NCBI GenBank assembly: GCA_050084985.1
Contig: JBITNC010000001.1
Coordinates: 204,104,001 to 204,168,000 of the forward strand
Reading direction: 5' to 3'
Length of the DNA stretch: 64,000 bases
From: Nageia nagi
Taxonomy: Eukaryota > Pinophyta
A program made the translations under genes and the position numbers. The notes beneath the pieces were generated by a model, which was not told where the DNA came from, made no database searches, and saw nothing but the letters and a program-made list of their open reading frames with translations. The first letter of the stretch is position 1. Each line of letters starts with the position of its first letter. Positions 36,450-48,829 of the stretch are shown here, one piece after another.

Positions 36450-38300
36450 TTATTTTTATAGTACTAAGTTCATTCTTCTCTTTGGGCTCTTGTTAGAGAT
36501 AGGTATCTGAACCTCTTAGCTACTTTCTCCCTTACTTGGATCTCTAGGGAAGCAAAAGGTTGATTTGCTATTTATTTTTTTTAATCTTATTTTTTCTAAA
36601 AAAACTTCATCAATGGCCACATATTCTCCTATAGGTCTCTTTGATGGTAACTTAGGGTGTGTAACTTATGGTGTCTGAATATAATTGATAGGGAAATATT
36701 GTATCTACCTTTGAGGTAGAAATTGCTTAGCAATAGACCTCATTTCAACTACTCAATTAGAAAATTTTGATAAAATCATGAAATTGGCTTTTGATGGTAT
36801 TTCATCTACATAGTAATTAGTGTTGACCCCTCTATTATCTATTAACCTTATCTTATATTGATATATAGCATAAGAACATTGAACATAAGGGTCATTACAA
36901 GCTCTTTATTAATTTTGATCGGGGGGTTATATGCCTATGGAGATATATAAACTCTATCAATACTAGGGAGATATCTTGGTGATGGTTGTTGTTTCTCTCT
37001 AGTAGCTAAGGGAAATATTCTCTATTATCCTCATCTCTTTGATCATAACTTTGATCATAATAACCTTGCCTCTAGGCTACCCTATGTTTAGCTATCCTTT
37101 TATTTTATAAAGTCCTTACCAAGGATTCAAACTCAGCAATCTTAATTTGATTGGCATTTTCTTAATGTTGCACATTACTAATAAAGGTAGATGCATGAAG
37201 TACTAATTATGGAAAAGGCATAGGTAAGGAAAAATGTGATTATGATGTAGGAAAAGAAAGTTGAGATTATGGTGCCAATAACTACAATAGTGGTAACTAA
37301 GGGGCTAGAGTCATAGGTGGAGAAGGATAAGTTTTTACTAAAGGTTATATAAAGGATGGGGGTGTAAATATGAGAGGTTTAAATACTATAGTAGGAATCT
37401 TTCCTAATACAATGAGTGCAAATTCAACTTCTAAATTAGTCTTGTAATTATCTAAAAAATTATTGTGGTCTAGTCATTTAAATCCTAAAGGTTAGATCTA
37501 GAGTGAAAGTTTTAAGATAAAACATTAAAGCCATAGAATAATATGGTATCACAACCGAAGGCACTCTATCTTAATACTTTGCAAATCTAAGGTTAAAATT
37601 AGAAAAATTCTCCATGGGATATATTTTAATAATATTAAACTATGGTAACAAATAGTATGGATCATGAACCTCATTGAATTCAAGAATGAGGGATTCTACA
37701 AGTTGAGCCCATGTGGAAATGGAATTAGCTGGGAGTGATTTGTACTAGTCCAAAACTTTTTTGGAGAGAGATATGGTAATAAATATGAGTATCATATCTT
37801 CATAGAATATGTTGTAATGCTTAGCCATTTCTACAATGTCTTAATAATGTTCAAAATTAGTCTTTCTAGTATCATCCCAACTCAATAAAGCTTTGGCATT
37901 TTACACTAAAATCTCATGAGGATTTTTAATTTGAAGAGCTTAAAAATTATTTCATTCAAGTTAACTAAGAGGTTCAATAGCTTATTAAGCCATATAAATG
38001 GGTTGATTAGATGTATTCCTTTAGTTTAAGGGTGGAATAGAGTTTAATGTAGTAGGAGTCAAAATATGAGTTAGATATGTAAGGGATTTGGATTTTCTAA
38101 CTAGAGTTTTGATAGATATTGGAGGATTAATAATGCTAAGGAATTATTTGGTTTTCCTATTCTATGATCTAATTATCATAATCAAAAAATACTAAAAGGA
38201 GTGAATCTTAAAGATTCTTTTCTTTGGTTCAAATATTTATTAATAAATATCAAGTTTCATCCCAATGGAATCTCCATAATGATACAAGGATCATACACAT
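36450..38300 (-). pseudogene. Element A gag
   Basis: Capsid-type phrases WAQLVESLILEFNEVHDPYY and MENFSNFNLRFAKY (about 37710-37570) match element B's gag. A late cysteine motif ACNDPYVQC followed by YAIYQY lies near 36905-36865. Stops and frameshifts throughout, and no clean start codon was found. Confidence 0.65.
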
Positions 38301-38317
38301 TTTTGTACATGATAAGA

Positions 38318-38339
38318 GATCATCTCATTGAGCATACCA
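38318..38339 (-). other. Element A candidate primer binding site
   Basis: Minus strand TTTTTGGTATGCTCAATGAG, 16 bp inside the 5' LTR. Same motif as in B and C. Confidence 0.45.
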
Positions 38340-38355
38340 AAAAGAATTATAATAC

Positions 38356-39762
38356 TATTAACTAAGATGTGGTAATTTAACACATATGTTTATGTATCAA
38401 ATTCACTATAATAATTCTATTGATACAATTTCTATTGATAGAAATTGATCTCTAAAGAAGTTTGACTACTTTCTTGGTTGGACTAAGCAAATGGAAGTTA
38501 CAAAAAAGGAAATGAGACATGAAAAAAACTTGATAGTATTAAAAAAATTCTAAATTGATACACTAAGAATGCAAGGAAGAAAATCAAATAAATATCTAGA
38601 CCATCTCAGTCATTCATTAAAGTAGAATCTAAGCTGATTGAATAATTTAATTTTATAGCCACCAAATTAAGCATGACACTCCAAGTAATAACACAATACA
38701 ATAGATTTATATATATGGATTAGCTATTCATCATCTTTCATAATCCACTAAGTGCAAATAAGAAAATCACACAACCACTTAAGAATAGCAAAAAATAGAT
38801 CATAGCTAAGAGATCAAGAAGGAAATCATATTCTATTATCATTTGACACAAGTACAAAATAGGGGTAATATCTACTATATTTGATCCCTTTCTCGTTAAC
38901 AACACCATTACTTATAGTATTTTTTCTAAGGAATCTATGGTAACTAACTCCTAAAAAATTCTAACATATAAAATATCTATAACTAACTTCATATCATATT
39001 TGATCTTGATATGATCTACAACTTGGATCCAAATATTTAAGCTTCAAAAATAATCTCCTATGTATTTCGATGCATTCAAATCCCAAAACTTGAATCTAGA
39101 AGTTGAAATTATCTTCTTGCAAATAAAATGCATCTTGCTAGAGTTTTGATGCTATCTTTAGGTACTTGTATTTTGATAGACTTATCGAAATCAAATACTT
39201 GAGTAAAAGAGACTATTTTGGTGGAAACCTCACCCATGTTGAATCTAGATGGTCAAATATTGGATTCTTAAAATGGAACATATAAGGTGATTGATATGAC
39301 TAAAATTATCTTTACTTTATTCTCAAATCACCCATGGTAGGTCTATATCTAATAATAATACCTTGAAGGATTTTCTCATTGTTCTAATGGAAACTAGTCC
39401 TCTCTACATTATTGAAACTCCTCTAAAATTAAATGCTTCATGGAACATGAGAAAATGGTTAAGTATGGTACTATAATGAATTCAACACTACTCTGATGAT
39501 GTTTCTTCTTTGAGAATTACTAGACTTCCATCACAATTGAACACTATGGAAAATGCTTCAAAACTGGCTAAGTCCTAGCCTTTACTAATTCTACCTCCCT
39601 TTCAGCAAAATATGTGCATACCAAAACTATCAAACTTTTGTAAAAATTACACATGCTCTAAATTGACTAAGTATAGCTATTCTAACAATAATAAGGCTGT
39701 AAAAAAGAACATACCCATGCAAAAACCTTCTTATCTCTCTAAAATACGTGTATGGCTATACA
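38356..39762 (-). repeat. Element A, 5' LTR
   Basis: Partner of 5221-6613. The inner edge reads TATTAACTAAG against TGTTGATTAAG in the other LTR; the outer end is GGCTATACA. In element direction it starts TGTATAGCC. About 17% diverged from its partner in the hand-checked part. Confidence 0.85.
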
Positions 39763-40560
39763 ATAGATACTTGAATTTCTTCAAATGGTAATGCTATTGC
39801 AATCATTTATGAATGCAATGTTGTTAGAATTGGAGTTGTATTCACTAAATTGTGAAAATATTCATAATAAGAAGCCAAAATAAAATTTATTGATGCCACA
39901 TAATTATTATCATTTTTAATGGAAAAATTTATATGATGCTTAATCCTATTTGAAATATATGAACACTAGTCACATTTTTTATCACTAAATGAATGAAAGA
40001 TGTAAATTATAGACCATGCTAGAATATCTGATGTTCTATCTTGCAAAATAATTCTAGCTTGAAAAAATTCACAAATTCCTTTGAAATAATCATTTGAAAA
40101 AAATTTATATACAATTCCCCTATTTTTTTATATATTCTACATAAAATGGATACAAATAATTAATAAAATTTAAGTTATAAATTAATGGAAAAAGTTAATT
40201 AAAATGAATTTTAAAAAATAATTTACCATTAGAGTCAATTTGAATTTAGTAAGTTAACTCTAAATAGTGTTTATATTCTAGATATAGAAGGGATTTCAAT
40301 GTAACTTGATTACCTCATCACCATGATGTGGTAAACCATTCTACCAACCTATGTTTGTAGTAGTAACACCAAAATAAAAGCTCCTCAATTTTGTTACCAT
40401 ATTAAACCTTACCTATTTAGTATCATAACAAGACATAAGATAGTCCAATAAATTAGAATCTATTTCAAATTGAGGCATAAAAGATAAGGGCTACAAGCAT
40501 CATTTGGTCCACCCAATATGAGTAACAATTTGGGGTAAAAAAAAGATAAAATACTAGGGC
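39763..40560 (-). pseudogene. Decayed multi-exon gene, upstream exons (unknown function)
   Basis: Minus strand coding-like blocks: one near 40560-40215 (contains YSYWVDQMMLVALIFYAS and NKIEELLFWCYYYKHR) and one near 40110-39763 (contains GICEFFQARIILQDRTSD and SYISNRIKHHINFSIK). Between them is AT-rich sequence with GTAAAT and TATGTAG borders, like an intron. The second block runs to the edge of element A. With the blocks at 3235-5110 it likely formed one gene before A inserted. No family recognised. Confidence 0.4.
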
Positions 40561-40930
40561 ATGATAAATTTCTATAGGAAAATCAATGGTTGGTAGAAGA
40601 TGAGGGATGAGATTTTGTAGGAGTATTAAACATTATGGTAAAAATTATGGCTAAAAGAAAAATACTACAATAAAAAGTGATTGGTAAAAGATAAAGAAAA
40701 TGATAGTTTTGATAGGATAGAATAATCCAAAAAGTTCCACCTAAATCTTATTTAATGAAAAAGTAGACCATGTGGCATCCTACAATCGGTTGGAGATAAG
40801 ATTTGATGAAAATTATAGAAAGAGATAGCTCTAGATAGGTGGAAAAATAATAGAATGAAAAAAATGAGTCGCATATTCCCTATTTATAAAGAATAGACAT
40901 GTGGCAATATGACTTTACATGTGTGATAAT
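40561..40930. other. AT-rich stretch, nothing recognised
   Basis: No supported coding block, element end or RNA seen. Confidence 0.4.
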
Positions 40931-40975
40931 GGCAACATGTTGTAATACGATATCATTTTGACACCTTCTATTAGG

Positions 40976-41195
40976 TGATAGTAGAGTGCTATCGAACCCG
41001 CTACCATGTAGTGGCAACCTGCTATTGTCTAGTGGTATTTTACTATTGGGTAGACTACTACCACTTGGTAGTCAGAAGCAATCTACTATCATCCAAAAGT
41101 AGTCTAATACTACCTAGTAGTAGTTTTCTATCACTTGATAATAGTATGGTATTTCTCAATAATAGTCTGCTATCATCTAGCAGCAATTTGCTACC
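40976..41195. repeat. Degenerate TAGTAGC/GCTATC repeat tract
   Basis: About 220 bp rich in alternating words such as GATAGTAG, TGCTATC, CTACTACC and AGTAGT on both strands. No exact period, but many short inverted matches, so it could fold on itself. Probably an old simple repeat or satellite fragment. Confidence 0.5.
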
Positions 41196-42420
41196 ATGAA
41201 AAAAATGTCATTTCTCCAAGCAAGTATGAAACTCATGAAATTCACTAAAAAAATCTATATTGCTTTTTCTCCAACTTCAAATTCACCTTTGTATTTTTTA
41301 AATTTTTTTCTTAAAATCACCTTACCTATGAATCTAATACACCATAAATTTTCCATGTTACTTTTTAGAAAGGGCTCTTAAAATGAACCTTGGCTGAGTG
41401 TAACCTTTAGGAAGAGTAAGATTAAGATCCCACAAAGGAGGAAGATTAGGGTACTGTAGCCATGGATAAGGGTCCTAGCCATTATAAGGATGATGATATA
41501 GATGATGACTAAGATAGACATGATCATTATGATTATATGCATGATGTTGTACTATTAACATTATTGTGTGTGTGTGTGTGTATGATACATTTTGACATAA
41601 AAATTTGTACTTTGTGTGATGAAAATTATGATTGATGTGATGTTTTTGATGTAATATATTTTGATAATTTTTACTTTAAATTAATTAATTAATTACATTT
41701 TATTTTTTTTATTTGTTATAAATTTTAGGAGAATCAAACTAAATTATTACTAAATATTGAGAGTAAAAAATTTAAGGTTAGGAATTATACCATGATGAGA
41801 GAGCAATCACACAAATAAATGGAGATAAGAAATTTGTTAAGGGGGGGGGGGGAATAAAGAAAAAATCCCTACATTGCAAGAATGGAAAAATGCCAAAGAA
41901 GAAGAAAGCTAGCTCATTACAAAAATTTAGGAGAAATTCTAGATGAGGAAGAGAGAAGAAGGTACCTCAATAAATAGAGGTGAAGAGAAAGAGTTACTAA
42001 GTAACTCCCATAATCTAAACTTTCCACCTTGCAATAGAACAAGTGGGAGTTACAAAGTAACACCCATTATAGAATAAGGAGTTACAAATTAATGTAACTC
42101 CCATTCGAGAATCATCTCAATAGATGTAAATAAAATTATTCTTACATATTTGTGAGACAAGTCCATAAGAGGAAAAAATAGGTGTAGGGATTCCTTTGGA
42201 ATATTCCTTACACCATAAATAAAAAATAGAGGATAAATAATTATCCTATAATGTGAGAATAATCTCACTAAGTAAAGGTTACATAATCTAATATTATTGA
42301 TAATTATTATTCTATTAATTAATTGTATATATTTATTTTATTAAATAATTTAATAAAAACATAAAATTTAACATAAAAAATATAAAGAATGTAATATAAT
42401 TGTAATTTTATTCTAAATTT
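41196..42420. other. Non-coding stretch with simple repeats
   Basis: Contains a (TG)8 run at 41565-41580 and a 12-base G run at 41841-41852. Around 41985-42115 a phrase with GAGTTAC...AACTCCCA recurs about four times. No gene recognised. Confidence 0.5.
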
Positions 42421-42439
42421 CAAATGAATTTTAAAAAAA

Positions 42440-42770
42440 TAATTTCTAATGCTAAATCTGATGCCATGCTTGACAACACTCTTGACTCTGTTACTGACTT
42501 TACATCACAAATTATGATATCCTTTTTTATGCTATTTATGATGCCAAATTGCAATTATAACATCATTTTTGATGCCAAATATGGCCATCTAATGCCCTTT
42601 TTGATGCCATGTGTGATACTAAATTTTCATTACGTGGATGATGCCAAATATAGATATTTGATGCCTTTGATGATAGGAAATATATTTTTACCTGATGCCA
42701 TTTATAACACCATGCCTAACGATCACATTATCATCTCCAATGATGTTAGAATATTCTTGATTTAAAAACA
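42440..42770. repeat. GATGCCA-type short repeat tract
   Basis: GATGCCA/GATGCCAT and close variants recur roughly ten times with irregular spacing of about 20-30 bp. An open reading crosses the tract on the plus strand but its composition simply reflects the repeat, so I do not call it a gene. Confidence 0.55.
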
Positions 42771-42785
42771 AAAATGCAAAGACTT

Positions 42786-43617
42786 ATAATGCTATTTATG
42801 ATACCAAAAGCCTCTTATTTTGTAATAAGGAACATACAAAAAGACCATAGAGAGATACCATATCATGGAATATGATGGTTATAGGATATGCATAAAACAC
42901 ACTTCATAAGAAGGCTCTAAATATTTTTAAGGAAATGCAATGAAGTGATGTTGAACCACATTTTCTAGTATTGTTGCTTTATATGCTAACTTAGCATCCT
43001 TACAAGAATGTGTTGAAATTCATTAAAAAATAATAATAAATAGTTTTCATTATGATATTCAATGATCTAATAGATATTTATGCTAAGTTTAGGAATATTC
43101 ATAAATTCCACATATTATTTAATAAAATAATTGATATGAGGAACATGTTCTCATAGAATATAATGTTTTTAGGGTAAGCATAGAATGGGTTTCTTGATGA
43201 AGTAACAAAATATTTTAAGGAAATACATAAAAGAGATACAATCTCATGGAATGCAATGATCACATGATATAAAAAAAAATGGGCATGGTTTAGAGTATCT
43301 CGAGTGTTTTTTGAAAATGAAACTAGTTTCAAACTAGATTCTATAATTGTATTTTGACTATATGTGAAAATTTTATAGTTTTAAAATAAAGGATGGACAT
43401 TGATAGGAAAATAATTAGATGTGGATTTGTTTTGCATGTAATCATGATAAGAACCCTGATAAACATGTATGAAAATATGTTATCATTAAAAAGGCAAGGG
43501 TTTTATTTGACAAGATGTACTATGAACAAAAACTCTTATGGATTACAATTATTACAAGGAATGGTTGTAGCAAGGAAACTACAAAACTATTTGAACAAAT
43601 GGAATACTTTTTAGATA
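42786..43617 (+). pseudogene. PPR (pentatricopeptide repeat) protein pseudogene fragment
   Basis: Broken across frames, the plus strand shows typical plant PPR phrases: RDTISWNMMVIGYA then ALNIFKEMQ (about 42860-42950), a degenerate LFDKM-like part, KRDTISWNAMIT (about 43225-43265), a repeat end with SFKLDSIIV, MDIDRKIIRCGF (43393 on), LINMYENML, RVLFDKMYYEQ and KLFEQMEYF (to about 43613). This fits several repeats of the PLS class, whose members bind organelle RNA for editing or processing. Many stops (CAA to TAA) and frameshifts. No intron seen, as usual for PPR genes. It lies just beyond the LINE's 3' end. Confidence 0.8.
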
Positions 43618-43953
43618 AATAAAAATATTTAAAATTTATATTGTATTACTATAATATATTGGTAAATACATACCAAGTATAAATAGGCAATTGTTAGAAC
43701 CTCCTGATAAACTAGATAATTTATCGACTCAAACCATTCATACTCTACTACATAATAAATATTATTGAGGGGTAAGTGCAGGAAGATAAGTCTCACTTTG
43801 GAGGAAGTCTTAAAAACTATTAGGTTTTTTTATTTTTTTATAATTGTGAAAAAAATATGTGCACAATCTACATACAATTCTTCACAAGTTAAAAAAATAA
43901 ATAAATTATAAGTGATAAGTTTAGGTCAAATTATGCTTGATGGACATGAGTGC
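43618..43953. other. AT-rich stretch up to the LINE end
   Basis: No feature recognised. It ends at the T10 run that marks the LINE's poly(A) tail in plus-strand view. Confidence 0.4.
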
Positions 43954-44289
43954 TTTTTTTTTTAATGAAAGAACTTTAAATTAAAATAGAAGAAAATATA
44001 AATCATATAAATATAATTTGTGGACATGTTCATGCCCCTAGCACCTCACATAGTCCAAAATAAGACAAATTACCTTAGGTAGGAAAACTCAAAAAGAGAC
44101 AACAACTACCACCTCCACACGGGAACATCAAACACAAACTAGACCAACATCAACATTAAACAACAAAAATAACTACCCACTCAACCTAGTGGGGAAAAAT
44201 GCATTTAATATTCATTCATAGAGGAGGGTGTGGTGGCAGGTGTGAAACTAACAAGTGGTGCACTAGGAGGGGCTAACATGGTGGCCTCA

Positions 44290-45200
44290 TCATTACCCAT
44301 TTCATTCCCCTACTCCTCATTATGATTCCACACATTCTTCAAAATTCTTGTCCAATGATTCATGTCCAAAGTTTCTTGAAATTGGTTCCATTCAATATCA
44401 CCTTTGAAAGATGGGGTAATCCATCTCTCTATCATAACATGATGCTCATTAAGGTTTGCATTAACTATGACGTGCCATCCTCCACCAACATCTTCCACCC
44501 AACCCTAGCTAGCAAGTTAATGGGAAGAGTTAGTAGCAACATCCCATATAAGCATGGGAGGTGAACTAGGCTAAGGCTTCAAACCTTGATTATTCCATCT
44601 AATTGATGGAGAGGGACTCTTGGTACTACATGAAGTTGACCATGAACCACAGGCAAAGCTTTGGTCCCTCCAATCTTGCTCCCATGGTGGGGGTAATGGC
44701 ATTGCCTATAACATGAGCATGAACATCCCTATTAAGAGGGAGGGATAAGAAGGAGGAACTTGGCTCACAATGCAAGGAGCATTCCCCTAGTGATTGAGAA
44801 GCTCCTACATATGGCTAACCTCTAATGCTACTTTATTGACTTGTGTTTATATCTAAAACCAAACATCATAGAAAATGGTTAGCTTATTAGCTAGAGAAAA
44901 TTCAATATTAGCATGTTTCCTAGCAATAATTACTACATTATGCTCCTTCCAAATATGGAAGAAAATTGTAATTTTAAAAATATTCCAAAAAGCTAACAAT
45001 AGTTGGGAAAAATTAGGGGGATATCCTAGGAGATGATTCAGCCAAGATAGAGGCTTTCATAAAAAAGGCTATAAAAAATAATTCATCTAACTCCATGCCT
45101 TATTTGCCTTTCCACATTTCCATAACAAATGAACAACTAACTCTTCAAAGTTGTAGAATGGGCACATGGGTTTGACAACTCCCAAATGGGTAAGCTAGTT
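44290..45200 (-). pseudogene. LINE ORF2 C-terminal region with zf-RVT-like domain
   Basis: The minus strand reads KPMCPFYNFEELVVHLLWKC near 45175-45115, then GKANKAW: the Cys/His domain (zf-RVT) found after RT in plant L1 elements. Further on, weaker phrases (WHVIVNANLNEHHVMIERWI, 44498-44310) continue the C-terminal region. Several stops, including CAG to TAG types. Confidence 0.7.
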
Positions 45201-45859
45201 ACCTAAGGGAAAACCATGAAACATCATACTTAAAATAAAAAATACCTTCTTAGGCTCAATGTAGCTAGCCCAAAGGGTCTTTAAATGAATTATCCATTCT
45301 TAAAAAGTGGAAGATAACCCCCACCACTCATTAAGCTTAGGGTTCATGGGAAATTTTGGAGAAAGCCAACTATAACCTAACTTGGAACTGTAATTACAAA
45401 TAGATGCTCCTAAGACCCACTTCCATTCAGTCCACCATGGACACTATGAATGTTTCCACAACTTGGGCCAAAGAGAAAATAGAGTGTAGTTTAGGACTAC
45501 CTCATAAGTATATTTATCTTTTGGTTTCAAATAAAACCTATATCTAAAGGTTTCTCAAGGAATCCAACCTCTAGAGGAGTAATCAAAAACATTATAGATG
45601 GAGGAGGCATTCCCTTTTCTATAAAATCACTTGGCCCAAATCCATTGGATAGAGGCCAAAGGTTGGTTTTGAACTATGATGATAGGGGAACACTAGAAAC
45701 TCAAAGAAGCCAAATTGACCCCTTTATGTATATTAACATAACTCCATCAAACCCAAGGCTTAAAACTCTCCCAAGCTTTCTAGATGCTCTTGCCAACAAG
45801 TGATCTTGGAGTCTTAATAAAATAGGAGCAACAATTAATGAAGGGAAGTTCAAATACTT

Positions 45860-46812
45860 TTAGGATTTTCTTCCAATAGGAATACCTTGGGTATTATAAT
45901 GCCTTAGAAGCACTTTCCATGCCTTTAAACCTTTTAGAGCTTGAGATACCCACTTGGCACTCAAGGCTACTCCTTTGTTGTAGTATTTAAAGAGCCCCAT
46001 ACCACCTTTGGCCTTAGGTAGACAACAAAAGTCCCATGAAACATAATGAAATTCCTTCTTATCTTTTTTGCTAGCCCATAAAAAATATCTAAGGAGTTTT
46101 TCCAAATTTTTGTAATAATTTTGGGAAGGGACCCAGCAAGATGAGTAACAGACATGCATGGAGGCCAAAATTTTACAATAAATCTAGAACTTCCTAGCTA
46201 GAGATAATTTCTTAGTAATCTAGTAAGAAAGTTTTTTTCCACTGGTTGTAAAAAATAATTCCAAATTTAGGTTGGATTGCTTTGGAAAGTAAATGGAATC
46301 CCTAGAAACTTAAACATTTATCCAAGGGAAATCCACTACCATTGAAAGGTGGAGATCCAATCTAGGCATTCTGACTATGCTTATCTATAACAAGGCATCT
46401 TTCTCCATTAAATGTTGGAGCCTGAAGCTTTATAAAAATTGTTAAGGCATTAAAAAGATTGAGTTATAGAGTTCTTATCTTCCTAAAAAGTAATAAATGA
46501 ATCAGCTAAAAAATGTTCATTAATTAATTATCCCCATTACAAGGTAGGGAAATACCCTTGACTAGCTTATGAGATACTTTATCAGCTAGTAAATAGCTAA
46601 AAGCTTTAGCATCTAAAACATAAAGTGAATAAGAAAGAGGAAACCCCTATCTAACTAACATAAAGAGGCTAATGAAAGTAGATTGGACCCTATCAAGGGT
46701 AAGAACTTTCATAGCATCAGTAAAGAGCATTTTAACTAAAGCTAGAAAGATTAGGCCAAAGCCCAAGGCTTTAAGCATGGCCAAAATAAAATACTACTCA
46801 ATTTTATCATAG
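45860..46812 (-). pseudogene. LINE ORF2 reverse transcriptase, C-terminal piece
   Basis: Starts at the element C junction with YDKIE, the second half of the FEKAYDK(V/I) motif. ILAMLKALGFGLIFLALVKM follows. The FADD active site region (about 46535-46509) reads FLADSFITF, with one Asp apparently lost. The end, 46168-45860, contains LLRYFLWASKKDKKEFHYVS and LPKAKGGMGLF, the conserved thumb/connection of plant L1 RTs. Confidence 0.8.
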
Positions 46813-48779
46813 TGTTTGATCAGTATAGAGTAACCTTAAGGGTTTGGTTTGGTCATGTTCTCCACTTCCCAAAACAATAGGTTCCTTGAAAGAATAGAAG
46901 GTGGTGGGGATGTACTCATGTAAGTCTTGTATTCAATCTTTGGGTTATAGGTTAGCTCCTATCTATGTTTGAGGTCAAAAAGTAATAGGAAAGAGATAAA
47001 TAAATGAACAACTAAAATAGGAAATTTACAACTTATGCATTACAACATAAGTGGTAATCCATATCCAAGATCAAGAATAGTAAACTACCTCAAACTTGGG
47101 GTCTTGCAATCACAATACATAGCCATAATTTGAAGTAAACATTTCATACATAACATTCACAAAAGTAATAATAGCCACTTTTGTTGCAAGAGGGAAAAAT
47201 ATTATCTATTTGTATTATCATGTGTGAATTGCTCTTACAGATCAAGCAAATTTGTTAGAATATCTTACCTTTCTAACTTCTAAAACTTAGTTATTTATAC
47301 AACTTCATTCTCTATTAGTGGTTGGATCTCATTAACAATATTGAATGAAACAACTACAATAGTGTTATTTACATAAATGCTACAACTATGCTAGATTGTA
47401 AAATATACAAATTTAAATCTACATTAACTATCCAAAATTTTTTGATCTTCTAAGGATTTGTAATTTCTGATCAACCATGTTCATAGAGCTGTAATTCTTT
47501 TGACATGTCATTGATTATTCCTTCCAATACCCTATAGTTGATTGAGTTTAGCATTATTGCTATTGAAAGTGGTACTCTATTATAATGAAAAATTATTTGA
47601 TTACACATTGATTGGTATAATTTGATTATCTTTTTATTAACCTCCATATACTTTTGTGTAATCTTGATGATATATAATGTGGATGTCAGTAATCAGAGTA
47701 ATGTTGATTGGTAGATATTATGTTTTGCATAGATTGAGAAGAACTACCACTATTATATGGAAATGAGTCAATGTTGAAACATTAACAAGACCTTGAGGGT
47801 AAAATACTTAAGATGAAGTGGACTTGGGTGTTCTTCCTCATACATTACTCTTCTATCCCCTTAATGAGCTCTACATTCTTCTTCTAGATTTTGTTGATGA
47901 TCTAATTTTCCTCAAGACTTGTTGATTTTCATTAAAAAAATGTGACATCATCCTCTAAAATCCTTGGGTACTATTTACATTTTGATTTCTTTATAATCTA
48001 TTGATTTCCACAAAAATGTATAATGTCATCTCTTAAAATTATTGGGTATTATTTACATCTCTAAGACCCACTAATTTTTGTAAAAATGTATGACATAATC
48101 TTCAAAAATCCTTGAGTACTATTTACATTTTGATTTCTCTAGGACTCATTGATTTTTGCAAAAATTTATGACATCATATTTATAATCATTAGGCTTTATA
48201 AGTGATCTTTAAGAATTTGCAACACCTTCTATCTACTCCAGGGCCCCCTTATTTTGATTAATAATTATGATGCTTTGAAATCCCTGAGCTCTATTTACAT
48301 CTTTCAAAGGTTGAACTTGACATATATGTACAAGCCTTGGACCTTTATGTTAATGATTCCTAGAGAATATAAGGTAAAAAATATAATTCCAACAATTTTA
48401 ATACATCACTTCTTGGGTGCATTTGGAGAGATGACATAACTTTCAGGTATTTTGGACTTATGGTCATTAAAGAATAAAAGAATATTAAGCTTAACACAAG
48501 TGTTTTGACAAAATCTGTAGGTGACCTTGTTTACATCTTTTCTAGATATTGAAGAAAGATAATTTTTTTGAATGGATTTATTTACAAGATGATTTTTGAC
48601 ACTTTAAAGAATAGGAAAGTGAAAAAGGGAAAAAGCTTAAATAATACATGACATGAAGACTCTAAAAGAATGGAGGTTTCTTAGGTATTCTTATATACAT
48701 AGCTTCTAGGTACTAAAGTAAATAAAGAATAAAGAATAGTATATTACCCAAAATTTGAGTATTATTTTAGAAGAATACA
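46813..48779 (-). repeat. Element C, 3' LTR
   Basis: Plus view starts TGTTTGATCAG and ends GAAGAATACA. Carries about four tandem units of 70-78 bp at roughly 47925-48190, each with a GGGTACTATTTACAT-like phrase. One extra T near the start relative to its partner. Confidence 0.88.
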
Positions 48780-48829
48780 ATCTTCTGGTAGCTCTAAGGG
48801 GTCTTTGCTTGCCAGAGAGAAGAATTAGT

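Larger units (their letters stand above)
5221..39762 (-). mobile_element. Ty3/gypsy LTR retrotransposon A, split by two insertions
   Basis: A minus-strand gypsy element bounded by direct repeats at 5221-6613 and 38356-39762. Domains in element order: gag (about 38300-36450), protease (36400-35968 joined to 22853-22500), extra RNase H (about 22500-22130), RT (about 21650-21081 joined to 11071-10909), native RNase H (about 10880-10400), integrase (about 10300-9638), third ORF (about 9230-6900). Without the copia insertion and element B it is about 11.4 kb. The flanking five bases (ATTTA left, ATAGA right) match at only three positions, so the target duplication is unproven. The RVT_3-like RNase H and integrase style suggest the Tat/Athila side of gypsy; this is inference. 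Confidence 0.85.

Noticed and set aside
5216-39767. Target site duplication of element A
   Set aside because: Flanks ATTTA and ATAGA agree at only three of five positions, which is not enough to claim a duplication.
42424-42765. 113-codon plus-strand open reading
   Set aside because: Its composition comes from the GATGCCA repeat tract; no domain or splice context.
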